A stretch of DNA of 64,000 nucleotides, from assembly GCA_030123605.1 (NCBI GenBank), contig CP126123.1:868001-932000 (forward strand), in the 5' to 3' direction. A program made the translations under genes and the position numbers. Below, one piece after another: positions 28,252 to 37,140 of this stretch. The notes beneath the pieces are model-generated. The model was not told where the DNA came from and did no database searches. It worked only from the letters and a program-made list of their open reading frames with translations. The stretch comes from Nitrospira sp. (lineage in GTDB: Bacteria; Nitrospirota; Nitrospiria; Nitrospirales; Nitrospiraceae). Every line of letters begins with the position of its first letter. Position 1 is the stretch's first letter.

Positions 28252-30096
28252 CTATTCGGTAGGCGCAGCCAATACTGCGCTTCTTGTCACAGACCCGTTG
28301 GCATGACTCGTCCGGTCGGTGGAGCCGGCGATCTGTCCAAAATCCATCCGGATGCATCGGTCCGCCGCGGAAAAGTAGCGGTCATCATGCGTAATCACGA
28401 GCACCGTTTTGCCGCGGGCTTTCAGATCCGGAAGCAACTCCGTGTAGAACACCTTTCTGAATACCGGATCTTGGTCCGCCGCCCATTCATCGAACACATA
28501 AATCGGCCGATCTTCGAGATAGGCGGTCAATAACGCCAATCGCTTCCGTTGTCCCTGCGAGAGCGCCAAGGTCGAGAGCACTCCGTCCTTCGCGGAGACC
28601 TTGGAGCTGAGTTGCAACCGCTCCAGGTACGCCCGCGCCTGGCCGTCAAGGTCGTGATGCGAGAGCCCCAACAGTGTCTCGAACAGATGAAAGTCGGAGA
28701 ACACGACGGAAAAGAGTTGCCGATAGTGCTCCCGATTGGCGGCATCGATCGGCATGTCGTCGAGCCGAATTTCACCCGACTCGGGCGTATAGAGGCCGAG
28801 GAGCAAGAGTGCGAGGGAGGTTTTGCCGCTTCCGTTTCCGCCGATGAGGAAGACGATCTCGCCGCGGGTGACCGTCAGGTCGATGGGTCCGAGGCAAAAA
28901 CTTCGCTCCTCCTGTTCACGATAATACCGATGTGTCACGCCGACCAACTGCAGCCGCCTCCATTCGTTGTCGCGCAAGGGATCCGTGGCCTGTGTTGCCG
29001 GCGCGTCCGGTTTCGTCTCGCGCTCCGTCTCTCTCGATGCGGCCAGCGACAATCCCAGGTCACGCACCTTCTTCAGCGCGACGTTGGCTCGACCTACGCT
29101 CTGCAGCATTTCCATGATCTGAGAGAACGGCCCCATCATATACAGCACGATCAGTGTCGCTCCCGTCACGGTCGTTAAAGGAAGGCTCAACCACGGAGCG
29201 AGGACGAACAACACCCCTCCGATCACGCCGTAGAACAGGAACATTCCCCAGCTCGAGGCAATCGAATACAACCACATGCCCATCAAGAAGTCCCGTTTGT
29301 ACGCCGTCACGGTGGGATGCAGCACGGTTGTGACGAACGCGTGACGCCGCTCGCGATGCAACTTCAATTCCTTGATGCCGTCCATGATCGACCGAAAATT
29401 ATGGAAGAGAGTATCGTTCGTTTCACGCGCATCCTCGAAGTACCGCAAGGCCTTTCGCTCGTACGCTTGAAACATCACGGCTCCGATGCCCATCAGTACC
29501 AGGGTCGCGAGCAGCAGGGGCCAGGACAGCCACCCCAAGTAGGCCAAACAACCCACAACCGTCGCGGCATTGATACAGATGATCGGTAAATACGTATACG
29601 CGTTGGCGATGATCTCCGCATCATCATTGAGCGCCGCCAGTAAGCGATGCTGACCTAATTGCTCCACATGACGCAGCGGGGCGCGCAAGATCTCGCGGCT
29701 CAGATGCATGCGCAGATCGGCAATGGCTTCCTGAGCGAGTTGAACGAGAAGCAACTCGGAAAAGGCTTTGGAGGCGACGACCACGACGGCCAGCCCGAAG
29801 AAACTCCATGCCACGAGTGCCCCATGCTCCGTCGAATCCATCGCAGCATTGACGAAGGCGATGATCCCGGCGCTCGCGCATCCGCTGAGTACTCCGACCA
29901 CAATCGATAAGACCGCCACGCGCCAGGATCTCTGTATCAGAAAGCGAATGAGACTCACGTCGTGACTCGCATCGTTATTCTTCGCATGTTGGTGGAGACG
30001 GTCATGTCGTCGCATGTACGACGGGACATCGGATGCGTCACCGTCCGTCCATTGGTCCTTTTCGGCGCAATCCATATCGGGGTAGACGCCGACCAT
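28252..30096 (-). CDS. PvdE/SyrD-type peptide-exporting ABC transporter (TM-NBD fusion)
   Basis: A 614-residue half transporter that should work as a homodimer in the inner membrane. The N-terminal half is hydrophobic with several membrane spans. The C-terminal nucleotide-binding domain has Walker A GGNGSGKT near residue 421, signature LSQGQRKR and Walker B PIYVFDEWAADQDP. The unusual LSQGQ signature and EWAADQD are typical of the cyclic-peptide exporter group containing PvdE, which moves the acylated pyoverdine precursor to the periplasm. That topology would deliver the peptide to the acylase encoded two genes downstream. It is the first gene of the minus-strand operon; GAGGG lies about 9 bases before the ATG. 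Confidence 0.92.
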   Translation of the reverse strand: MVGVYPDMDCAEKDQWTDGDASDVPSYMRRHDRLHQHAKNNDASHDVSLIRFLIQRSWRVAVLSIVVGVLSGCASAGIIAFVNAAMDSTEHGALVAWSFFGLAVVVVASKAFSELLLVQLAQEAIADLRMHLSREILRAPLRHVEQLGQHRLLAALNDDAEIIANAYTYLPIICINAATVVGCLAYLGWLSWPLLLATLVLMGIGAVMFQAYERKALRYFEDARETNDTLFHNFRSIMDGIKELKLHRERRHAFVTTVLHPTVTAYKRDFLMGMWLYSIASSWGMFLFYGVIGGVLFVLAPWLSLPLTTVTGATLIVLYMMGPFSQIMEMLQSVGRANVALKKVRDLGLSLAASRETERETKPDAPATQATDPLRDNEWRRLQLVGVTHRYYREQEERSFCLGPIDLTVTRGEIVFLIGGNGSGKTSLALLLLGLYTPESGEIRLDDMPIDAANREHYRQLFSVVFSDFHLFETLLGLSHHDLDGQARAYLERLQLSSKVSAKDGVLSTLALSQGQRKRLALLTAYLEDRPIYVFDEWAADQDPVFRKVFYTELLPDLKARGKTVLVITHDDRYFSAADRCIRMDFGQIAGSTDRTSHANGSVTRSAVLAAPTE

Positions 30097-30322
30097 CGAC
30101 CGAGCCCTCAGGTCCGATTGACAAAAACATCACCATCGAGGGTGTTATCCGGAGAATAAACATGGGTGAACCGGAAATCGAACATGGCCCACAGTCCTGT
30201 ATTGCCATTATTGTTGGAGCAATCCGCATCGCGAGTTGTTCTCACAACCGGAGATCAAAATATGGGTTCCCGTCCTCACGCCGAATCTCCTGATTCCATT
30301 GGCGTTGCAACGATCTGACCAC
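30097..30322. promoter_or_regulatory. Divergent promoter region between the biosynthetic operon and fecI-like gene
   Basis: The 226 bases separate the first gene of the 30-kb operon from the divergently read sigma-factor gene, so promoters for both should lie here. The stretch 30195-30230 is AT-richer than its surroundings and holds TTATTGTTGGAGCAA-like half-sites. I could not recognise a convincing Fur box or a FecI-type promoter by eye. The assignment rests on gene arrangement only. Confidence 0.5.
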
Positions 30323-30856
30323 ATGAGATCTTCCGGCATGAGCGAACGCGCCTTCACCACGGCAGATCGTTTTCTGCTTTTCCGAGAGTACTACGACGAG
30401 CTCGTCGTCCATCTCACCAGGAGGTTGCGTTCACGCGACCAAGCCATGGACTTGGCACAAGAGACGTTTCTTCGCGTATTGACTCAGGGAACGAATACGC
30501 CTGTCGAGCATCCACGTGCATTTCTCTATAAGACCGCCTGGAATCTCTCGGTCGATCTCTTCCGTAAAAAGAAACGACAGGCCGAGGAATCTCTTGAAGC
30601 AGAAGAGATCAGGGAGGTCTTGACGGTATCAGCCAATCAGGATGCCATCGTGGAATCGAAAGAGCAGGTGGAGATCCTCTGTCGTGCGGTTCAAGAACTT
30701 CCCCCCAAATGCCGCCAGGTATTTCTGCTCAATAAATTCAAAGAACGATCGCATGCGGAGATCGCCGCACGGTTGGGCATCTCGAAGAGTATGGTGGAAA
30801 AACACATCACCAAAGCGATGGCCCACTGCCGGCAGCGATTGGAAGACACCCTCTAG
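30323..30856 (+). CDS. FecI-like ECF sigma factor
   Basis: An extracytoplasmic-function sigma factor of about 177 residues. Region 2 is seen in LVVHLTRRLRSRDQAMDLAQ followed by ETFLRVL, and region 4 in LPPKCRQVFLLNKF and SHAEIAARLGIS with a helix-turn-helix. FecI-group sigma factors direct transcription of ferric-siderophore uptake or siderophore genes after a signal from an outer-membrane receptor via a FecR protein. A FecR-like gene lies downstream on the same strand, and the siderophore-type operon is divergent, so control of that operon is likely but inferred. ATG 30323 and ATG 30338 are both possible and neither has a clear Shine-Dalgarno site. The stop codon lies at the very edge of a repeat element. 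Confidence 0.9.
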   Translation: MRSSGMSERAFTTADRFLLFREYYDELVVHLTRRLRSRDQAMDLAQETFLRVLTQGTNTPVEHPRAFLYKTAWNLSVDLFRKKKRQAEESLEAEEIREVLTVSANQDAIVESKEQVEILCRAVQELPPKCRQVFLLNKFKERSHAEIAARLGISKSMVEKHITKAMAHCRQRLEDTL

Positions 30857-31174
30857 CAGGATGTTGAAAAGGCCCGCCAGCGGCGTTCTCGCATCGCTCA
30901 GAAGCTTCACTGTACGGTCATGGGCCCTGAGCCTGTCTCGACAGGCTCAGGGCGGGCGGGTAAGACGGTGACGATTCGCCTCGAAGACACCGCCGCCTCA
31001 CCGACTCGGCGGCGCGCACAGGCGTGGCGCTCGTTCTTCCTCGCGCCGTGCGCCTCGCTGCGGCCTTGCTGGACGGCCTTTTTGACCATCCTGCACAGGG
31101 CTATGAGACTGTCCACGACTCCTCGTGGTGCCGGTGTTTACGGGTACTCGAAAGGTTTTTCAACGGCCTGCTAG
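30853..31174. repeat. MITE/REP-like inverted-repeat element between fecI-like and fecR-like genes
   Basis: The element begins at the stop codon of the sigma-factor gene and has nested inverted repeats. The outer ends are CTAGCAGGatGTTGAAAA at 30853 and its imperfect reverse complement ending at 31174. An inner pair, gcaggatgttgaaaaggcc at 30857-30875, matches the complement of 31075-31094. It encodes no evident protein and contains a strong hairpin at 30925. The structure is that of a non-autonomous miniature element or REP cluster. It separates two genes that are normally adjacent. Confidence 0.72.
30925..30952. repeat. Perfect 13-bp-arm palindrome (REP-type hairpin)
   Basis: CCCTGAGCCTGTC and its exact complement GACAGGCTCAGGG are separated by TC. 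The arms form a very stable hairpin inside the MITE-like element. It resembles widespread REP palindromes. It could stop or attenuate transcription from the sigma-factor gene into the anti-sigma gene, but no T-run follows it, so it is not a classical terminator. Confidence 0.7.
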
Positions 31175-31248
31175 TCCGTGAAGGCCGCCCTCCTCTCCTT
31201 TCCATAAACGAGCGGCAAGAGCCCTACCTGCTCGGCCGGTTGCCATGC

Positions 31249-31264
31249 CCTGACCAAGGTCAGG
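31249..31264. promoter_or_regulatory. Short palindrome upstream of the fecR-like gene
   Basis: CCTGACC-AA-GGTCAGG is a perfect 7-bp inverted repeat with a two-base spacer, about 110 bases before the anti-sigma gene. It could be an operator or a small hairpin. The only support is its symmetry and position. Confidence 0.3.
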
Positions 31265-31374
31265 TTCAGCACGGTCTGATTCGTCTTACCTCATAGGAAG
31301 GTTGCGCGGAACAGGTACCCATTGCGCCGTGCACGGCGTTCGGAGCATAGTACCTACCTTCCAAAGGGCCCGGT

Positions 31375-32430
31375 ATGAGAAGACGTCACGATCCAGCGAC
31401 TGGCCTGCGGTCTACACGACAACAAGCTGTTGGATGGATGGTCCGTCTCCGTTCAGGGGAGGCCGACGACGCCGATCGGGAACAATTCGACATCTGGTTG
31501 GCCAAAGACCCTACCCATCGACAGGAATTCGATCGCCTTGTTGCAATGTGGAACACCTTGGATCGCGCCAAACCGTTGTTGGAGAGGGACCTTCTCGAGG
31601 CAGAGGCCGTATATCACAGTGCTTCACGCAGTTCGGCGTTGAGTTTCTGGTTCCGTCAGGGAGGTCCGGGACGCCGCCTCATGACCGTCGGCGCATTGGC
31701 GGCGCTCCTCATTCTAGTCACCTCATGGTGGTGGACTTGGCCCTCCGAAGCAGTCCGTTACCACACGGCAAAAGGAGAACAACGACACGTCACCCTCGCG
31801 GACGGTTCCTCTGTGATGCTGAACACGGCATCCGAAATCATTGCGCAATTTTCCAACAAGGAACGGTTGGTCGTGCTCGATCACGGAGAAGCGTGGTTTG
31901 AAGTGCGACACGACGAGAAGCGGCCGTTTCGCGTGCTGGGCGCCAACGGTGCCGTACTCGATATCGGCACACAATTTATTGTGAACAAATCCTCGGAGAA
32001 GGTGATGGTCTCCGTATTGGAGGGAACCGTCGAAGTTCACGTGCCCGCCGTACCGGAGTCGCCTATGGCCGTTCGACCGGCACGGGTCCATCAGGGGGAG
32101 CAAGTCTGGTACGATGCCACAGGGCGGGTATCGTCGATCGACTCGTTCAACCGATCAATGGTCGGCGCATGGCGCGAAGGGAAACTCGTCTTTCAGACGC
32201 TGCCGCTCGAACACGTGCTCGCGGAAATGGCTCGATACCGACCCGAGGACATTCGCGTACTTGATCCCGAGCTGAAAAACATCCCGGTCAGCGGCGTGTT
32301 CAACATTCGAGATCTGCAGCACTTCGTCCAGGCATTGCAGGATGCGCTTCCGATCCGAGCGATCTGGGTCAATCCTCAACTCATCATCATCGAGCCGAAG
32401 TCGGCCACGACGACACACCGGAAGTCGTGA
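31375..32430 (+). CDS. FecR-like anti-sigma/transmembrane signal transducer
   Basis: A 351-residue protein with the FecR layout. A cytoplasmic DUF4880-type region (AVGWMVRLRSGEADDADR) comes first, then a single membrane span near 103-117 (ALAALLILVTSWWW), a periplasmic FecR domain (RYHTAKGEQRHVTLADGS, LNTASEI, VLEGTVEVHV), and a C-terminal STN-like region (FNIRDLQHFVQALQDALP). It should relay receptor status to the ECF sigma factor encoded upstream. AAGG lies about 8 bases before the ATG. The usual third partner, a TonB-dependent receptor gene, does not follow. The distance of about 520 bases from the sigma gene is abnormal and is filled mostly by a repeat element. Confidence 0.92.
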   Translation: MRRRHDPATGLRSTRQQAVGWMVRLRSGEADDADREQFDIWLAKDPTHRQEFDRLVAMWNTLDRAKPLLERDLLEAEAVYHSASRSSALSFWFRQGGPGRRLMTVGALAALLILVTSWWWTWPSEAVRYHTAKGEQRHVTLADGSSVMLNTASEIIAQFSNKERLVVLDHGEAWFEVRHDEKRPFRVLGANGAVLDIGTQFIVNKSSEKVMVSVLEGTVEVHVPAVPESPMAVRPARVHQGEQVWYDATGRVSSIDSFNRSMVGAWREGKLVFQTLPLEHVLAEMARYRPEDIRVLDPELKNIPVSGVFNIRDLQHFVQALQDALPIRAIWVNPQLIIIEPKSATTTHRKS

Positions 32431-32738
32431 ACCGCTATTCGTTGCTCAATCACCTTCCGGCACCAGGACGCCGGTGCCGCCGCTGCATCCCAAGCGCAAT
32501 CCTCGAAACCAGTCAAAGTGCGGGAAGTGGTCGTCAACGAGGCGGTGGACCGGACGCCGGCCAATGATTCACCACAACCCTTTGGGAAGCTCACGGCCCA
32601 CCGGAACCACCTGGAGAACCGGCGAGGCTTTTTCCGGAAACTGGACATTCCTGGCGCCTCATACCCATGATAGGTTCTCTTCCGACTATTTTATTGTGCG
32701 CGCCCTCTTTTGCCCAGAAGACAGCGAGGAGTGCTCCC
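32431..32738 (+). other. 308-base gap, possible relic of a TonB-dependent receptor start
   Basis: No intact gene was found. A plus-strand frame through 32461-32671 reads as coding-like protein (AAAASQAQSSKPVKVREVVV, then NEAVDRTPAND) and ends at a TGA near 32671. An Ala-rich stretch followed by a VREVVV-type strand is what the mature start of a TonB-dependent receptor often looks like, and a receptor is expected after a fecR gene. The rest of the frame does not look like a receptor plug. This is a weak inference. Confidence 0.3.
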
Positions 32739-34538
32739 ATGAGCGTGACCGTTGGTCTCGATGATCACAAGGCATCCGCCCCTCCGTTGCGAGCCTCTGT
32801 CCAGGCGGCGCTGAATGCCAATGATCCCCTTGCGGCCAAGAGGCTGTGCGAACAACATCTCCGCGTGCTGCCGGACGACCCCGATGCGCACCGATATCTG
32901 GGCCAACTCCTCATCATGCTCGGAGAACGCGAGCAGGCCCTGACTATCGCTACCCGCGCCACAGCATTGACACCGCAAGACCCCCGCACCTGGTCCGATC
33001 TTGGACGGGTCCATGTCCTGTCCGGACATCGTCGTGACGCGATCCCCTGCTTCGAAAAGGCCGTCGATCTCGCTCCGGATTTTGCCGACGGCTGGCATAA
33101 CTTGGGCCTGGCGCTCCGGCAGACCGGACAGACTCAGCGGGCCTTCGACGCCTTGAAGCAGGCCTTGCTCATCGATCCGACCCGAGCGGAGACCTATCTG
33201 AGCCTTGGAAATGTATTAGTAGATGCACAACAGTTGGAGGACGCCATCGGTTGTTTTGAACGGGCGGTGGTCTACGATCCTTCGCTGGCGAAGACCCACA
33301 CGCGCCTGGCACAGGAACTGTCTCACCGAGGCGACGTCGACCGTGCAGCATCGCTCTTTCGGCGTGCACTCTCACTCGATGGCGAAAGTATCGAGAACTG
33401 GTTCGGGCTGGGGCGCACCCTCGAAGACCTCGGTCAGCAAGAAGCTGCGTTGAGCTGCTATCGGAACGTGTTGGAACGACAACCGGGACACGCCTGGGCG
33501 CTTGGAAATTATTTGGCGCTGGCGAAAGGGGATGAAGGCCGAGAATGGATCGAGCAACTGGAACCGGCGCTGGATCGAACGGATGGTTCGGCAGAAGCTC
33601 AGGCCCTCATGGGGTATGGGCTGACCAAATGGTATGACCGCCGAGGTCGTTTCGGGGAAGCTGCCTGGGCAGGCCGCCGCGCCAACGCCGCCAGGCGAAA
33701 GACGGCCGGGCCGTTCAACCGTACCGCACTGACCGGCCGGATCGATGCCATTATCGCGGCATACACCGTGGAATTTTTTGCCGAACGCCGCCACAGTGGG
33801 ATCGGGACCGACCAACCGGTGTTCATCGTCGGCTTGCCGCGCTCCGGCACGACGTTGACCGAGCAGATTCTCTCGGCCCATCCGCTGCTGCATGGCGCGG
33901 GGGAGCTTCCCGATTTGGCACGACTGGCGATGGAGTCCCTCGATGGAAAGGACGCGGCGCGGTGGCAGGGTGCGCTCAAGCTCGATGACGACATGACCAG
34001 CCGGAGGCTGGCCCATGAGTATTTGAGCGCATTGCGGCGCGGTGCCCCGCCGGACTGCCGTCGCATCAGCGATAAGCAACCGCTGAATTTTTTCCAACTC
34101 GCCTTTGCCGCCCTGCTCTTTCCCAACGCCCGTGTCATTCATTGCCGGCGGGACGCGCGGGACAATGCGCTGTCGATCTGGATGGAGAATTTCAATGCCG
34201 ATCAAACGTACGCCACCGACTTTGGCGATCTCGCCCACTTCATGGCCGAGTATCGTCGGCTGATGGCGCATTGGCACGCAGTGCTTCCGCTGCAGATCCT
34301 GGATGTGCACTATGAAGAGACGGTGACCGACCTGGAGAGACAGGCCCGTCGAATCATGGCGTTCCTCAAAGTGCCCTGGGACGACCGCTGCTTGGACTTC
34401 CATCAAAGCAACCGGGCCGTGCAGACCCCCAGCCGATGGCAGGTACGTCAGCCGATTTACAGCAGTTCCGTACGTCGTTGGCTACACTATCGCGAGTATT
34501 TGCCTGACCTGGTAGCGGCGTTTTCCGAAGAATCGTAA
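32739..34538 (+). CDS. TPR-repeat sulfotransferase
   Basis: About 599 residues. The N-terminal half is a run of tetratricopeptide repeats (for example DAIPCFEKAVDLAPDFADGW and ALLIDPTRAETYLSLGNVL), and the C-terminal half is a PAPS-dependent sulfotransferase. The 5'-phosphosulfate loop is seen in FIVGLPRSGTTLTEQIL, and the 3'-phosphate region probably in HCRRDARDNALSIWMENF. The start was set at ATG 32739 because GAGGAG lies about 8 bases upstream; a frame from 32667 has no such site. The APS kinase that makes the donor PAPS follows after 27 bases. The acceptor is unknown. The position between siderophore regulators and iron-uptake genes suggests that it may sulfate the peptide product, but a surface glycan is equally possible. 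Confidence 0.88.
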   Translation: MSVTVGLDDHKASAPPLRASVQAALNANDPLAAKRLCEQHLRVLPDDPDAHRYLGQLLIMLGEREQALTIATRATALTPQDPRTWSDLGRVHVLSGHRRDAIPCFEKAVDLAPDFADGWHNLGLALRQTGQTQRAFDALKQALLIDPTRAETYLSLGNVLVDAQQLEDAIGCFERAVVYDPSLAKTHTRLAQELSHRGDVDRAASLFRRALSLDGESIENWFGLGRTLEDLGQQEAALSCYRNVLERQPGHAWALGNYLALAKGDEGREWIEQLEPALDRTDGSAEAQALMGYGLTKWYDRRGRFGEAAWAGRRANAARRKTAGPFNRTALTGRIDAIIAAYTVEFFAERRHSGIGTDQPVFIVGLPRSGTTLTEQILSAHPLLHGAGELPDLARLAMESLDGKDAARWQGALKLDDDMTSRRLAHEYLSALRRGAPPDCRRISDKQPLNFFQLAFAALLFPNARVIHCRRDARDNALSIWMENFNADQTYATDFGDLAHFMAEYRRLMAHWHAVLPLQILDVHYEETVTDLERQARRIMAFLKVPWDDRCLDFHQSNRAVQTPSRWQVRQPIYSSSVRRWLHYREYLPDLVAAFSEES

Positions 34539-34565
34539 GACTCGGATGGACCTTTTGTGGACAGG

Positions 34566-35156
34566 ATGCCGCACGGAGCCCGCCGAAACGTTCCCGTGTG
34601 CCGGTTCATAGAAAGGATGGAGGAAGCAATCCCTCGGCAGGGTTTCACCGTCTGGTTGACCGGTCTTCCCGGTGCCGGGAAGACGACGCTCGCTCGATTA
34701 CTGGCGCAGGACCTGGCTCGACGCGGTCTGTCGGTTGAAACGCTTGACGGCGATGAGGTTCGCCGGCAATTGGGAAGAGACTTGGGCTTCACCCGAGAGG
34801 ATCGGAATGAAAATGTGCGCCGCATCGCCTTTGTGGCCGGGTGCATCACACGTGCCGGCGCCGTCGCAGTCGTCGCCGCGATCTCGCCCTATGCCGAAGC
34901 CCGGGCTGAGGCGCGCAAGGAAATCGGTCGATTTGTCGAAGTGTTCGTGCGCTGTCCGCTCGCCGTTTGTGTTCAGCGTGACCCGAAAGGACTCTACGCC
35001 AAAGCCTCACGGGGCGAGGCGCTTCATGTGACCGGCATATCGGATCCGTATGAGGAACCGATGCATCCGGACGTGATCGTCGATACGGATCACGAGCTTC
35101 CTGAACCGAGTCTGGCTACCATCGTGAGGTATCTGGATTCCGCTCGCTATCTTTAG
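34566..35156 (+). CDS. cysC: Adenylylsulfate kinase (APS kinase)
   Basis: Phosphorylates adenylyl sulfate to PAPS, the donor for sulfotransferases. The P-loop is GLPGAGKTT, then DGDEVRRQLG, the family block FTREDRNENVRRIA, ISPYAEARAEAR and KGLYAKA. At about 197 residues it is a stand-alone kinase, not fused to ATP sulfurylase. Start choice is uncertain: ATG 34566 gives the usual 30 residues ahead of the P-loop region, a GTG at 34557 and ATG 34617 are alternatives. It lies 27 bases after the TPR-sulfotransferase and is surely its partner. No other sulfate-assimilation gene is nearby, which argues for a dedicated sulfation role. Confidence 0.93.
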   Translation: MPHGARRNVPVCRFIERMEEAIPRQGFTVWLTGLPGAGKTTLARLLAQDLARRGLSVETLDGDEVRRQLGRDLGFTREDRNENVRRIAFVAGCITRAGAVAVVAAISPYAEARAEARKEIGRFVEVFVRCPLAVCVQRDPKGLYAKASRGEALHVTGISDPYEEPMHPDVIVDTDHELPEPSLATIVRYLDSARYL

Positions 35157-35237
35157 CAGGCCCCTGCATGGCTCGTGCAGGGATCGTTTCCTCGGTATTG
35201 CGGCACAGCGCGATCACTACCGACGCCCCTTGTTCGC

Positions 35238-35561
35238 TCACAACAACAGGATGACCGGCGCGGACAAGAGACCCGTCACGCCGATCAACGCCGCTGTTCG
35301 AGGCGCGAATGGCAACAGGAATACGATCGCCAGCCCGGCGACGGCCAGCATGCCGACCCATTCCACGGGTCCGAAAGACCAGCCGTTTCGTAGTACTCCT
35401 ACAGCAAGCGAGACGCTCAATGCCAGCCATCCCCCCAATCTCAATAGAGGACCTTTCAGTCTTGACTGTGGCTGTACGAATACCTGCCGGTAGTGCTTCG
35501 GCATGGAGAGACATAATGCGAGTAGACCGTTGTAGCTCAAGGCCATTTCGATCCATCGCAT
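35238..35561 (-). CDS. DUF3325 family small membrane protein
   Basis: A 107-residue integral membrane protein with three or four hydrophobic segments. It starts MRWIEMALSYNGLLALCLSM and has KHYRQVF, a residue pattern I recognise from DUF3325. Such proteins accompany PepSY and DUF3649 proteins in ferric-siderophore uptake operons; their biochemical role is unknown. The start is set one base after the PepSY gene's stop (TGACATG). A longer frame to 35648 would overlap that gene and is rejected. It is the last gene of this minus-strand trio. Confidence 0.85.
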   Translation of the reverse strand: MRWIEMALSYNGLLALCLSMPKHYRQVFVQPQSRLKGPLLRLGGWLALSVSLAVGVLRNGWSFGPVEWVGMLAVAGLAIVFLLPFAPRTAALIGVTGLLSAPVILLL

Positions 35562-35562
35562 G

Positions 35563-37101
35563 TCACACCTGCTGTGTTTCGAGAACCGGCTCGCTCGCAG
35601 GCTGCGACGCGGTCCCGATCCGCCCAACGTGCCGCCCCCCCCACCCAAGGAGCAGTCCTGTCGCCAGACTGGTCAGGTCGATCCCGGCCAACCTCCACAT
35701 CTCATTGGGGATGGTGATCAGCATGTGACTCTGTGTGGTGGCCATATTGAGCAGCGGCAAACACGCAAAGAGCGCGCCGCCGCCGTATAACTGTTCTTTC
35801 CAGGCGGCGGACCATTCACGCCTCAGAAAAGCGTGGAGGACGCAGAAGCCCCAGGTCAGAAAGAACATGCGCATTTCCCACAGCGCCCTGCCTGCAAGGT
35901 CGGTCGGGAGGAGGCGGTTGCTCCAGAAGAAAGCTGCCGTGGCGATCGGGAGGCCCGCCACGATAGCGATATTCAGTCGCTCAACAAGCCGGTACCACAC
36001 TGTCGTGGCCGCGTCAAAATGGCGCGCACGCCGCTTGACGGTCCAAAGCACGAGTCCCGTGGCGATCATGACGCTGGCGGCGAGCCCCATCAAGAAATAG
36101 AGCCACCGGATCGTGATCTTGTCGAACCAAATATAATGAAGGCCGATCACCACGGAATAGGTCAGAAAAGCCGGTTGAGTGGCTTTCCAAACTTGAAGCG
36201 TCTCCCCGGTCGCACCGTCGAATGTGACTCGATCGGAGACCAATGCCAGCCGGTCGTCTGTGCGGCGCGTGATTTCTACGAGTGCGTGCCGATCGCCGGG
36301 ATTGTGGACTTCGATCCATTCGGTCGTCCCGCCGTCCCAATGCTCGCGAGCTCTCCGTTCAAGTGTCTCCAAGGAAACCAACGGCGCTCGGTTGTGTTGC
36401 GGAGACCGCTCGATGCGCTGCTCCATATCGGCGACGACTTGTTCCTCATCGCCGCCATACAAGAGATCGACTCCGGCCGGAATGTAGATCTGCCCAAAAA
36501 TCACCAGCCCGGTAAAGGTGATCATGAAATGGAAGGGCAGTACGAGCACACCGGTCAGATTGTGAACATCCAACCACGCGCGATGGGGCGACGATCTGGG
36601 ACGGAAGGTGAAAAAGTCTTTGAAGATCCGGCGATGAATGACCAGTCCGGTCACTAACGCCACGAGCATGACCAGGGCGGAGGCTCCGACGACCCATACG
36701 CCGACACGGTCTAAATGCAACTGATAGTGGAACCGATAAAAGAACTCCCCACCGTGCGTGTCACGAACGGCCACCGGCTTGCCTGAGAGCGGTTCGATCA
36801 GCCGTTCCTCGAATTGATCCTGCCTCTTCCAGAAGATCTTCGTGACCGGGAGTCGGTTGGTGGGAAGCTCGATCCACCAGTGATCCGAATTGCCGCCCAG
36901 CGTCGACAACTGTCGCGTGACGGCGTCGACATTGAGTGCGGCGGCCGGCAGATGATGCAGTTCCGGCTGCATCCAATAGGTGATTTCCTTGTCGAATACG
37001 GTCAGGGTCCCGCTGAAGAAAATAACAAACAAGAGCCATCCAAAGAGCAATCCGCCCCAGGTGTGCAGCCAATCCATCGATTGTGTGAAGCTGTCTTTCA
37101 T
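35563..37101 (-). CDS. PepSY-associated transmembrane protein, probable siderophore-linked reductase
   Basis: A 512-residue inner-membrane protein of the PepSY_TM (PiuB/FoxB-like) family. The first span (GGLLFGWLLFVIFFSGTLTV) is followed by a periplasmic segment. FRFHYQLHLDR- and LDVHNLTGVLVLPFHFMITF-like histidines match the heme or metal-binding helices of the family, and IGLHYIWFDKITIRWLYFLM lies before the last cluster of spans. Members act in ferric-siderophore reduction or uptake across the inner membrane. It lies between DUF3649 (upstream) and DUF3325 (downstream, TGACATG junction). The trio normally accompanies a TonB-dependent receptor, which is missing here. Exact electron-transfer chemistry is inferred. 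Confidence 0.9.
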   Translation of the reverse strand: MKDSFTQSMDWLHTWGGLLFGWLLFVIFFSGTLTVFDKEITYWMQPELHHLPAAALNVDAVTRQLSTLGGNSDHWWIELPTNRLPVTKIFWKRQDQFEERLIEPLSGKPVAVRDTHGGEFFYRFHYQLHLDRVGVWVVGASALVMLVALVTGLVIHRRIFKDFFTFRPRSSPHRAWLDVHNLTGVLVLPFHFMITFTGLVIFGQIYIPAGVDLLYGGDEEQVVADMEQRIERSPQHNRAPLVSLETLERRAREHWDGGTTEWIEVHNPGDRHALVEITRRTDDRLALVSDRVTFDGATGETLQVWKATQPAFLTYSVVIGLHYIWFDKITIRWLYFLMGLAASVMIATGLVLWTVKRRARHFDAATTVWYRLVERLNIAIVAGLPIATAAFFWSNRLLPTDLAGRALWEMRMFFLTWGFCVLHAFLRREWSAAWKEQLYGGGALFACLPLLNMATTQSHMLITIPNEMWRLAGIDLTSLATGLLLGWGGRHVGRIGTASQPASEPVLETQQV

Positions 37102-37140
37102 GGCTGCGTCGGGGGGTCCTTGTGGGAGCGAAGGCCCGGT

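Noticed and set aside
30180-30235. Fur box between the exporter and sigma-factor genes
   Set aside because: The AT-rich stretch lacks the GATAAT-type repeats; too few matches to call.
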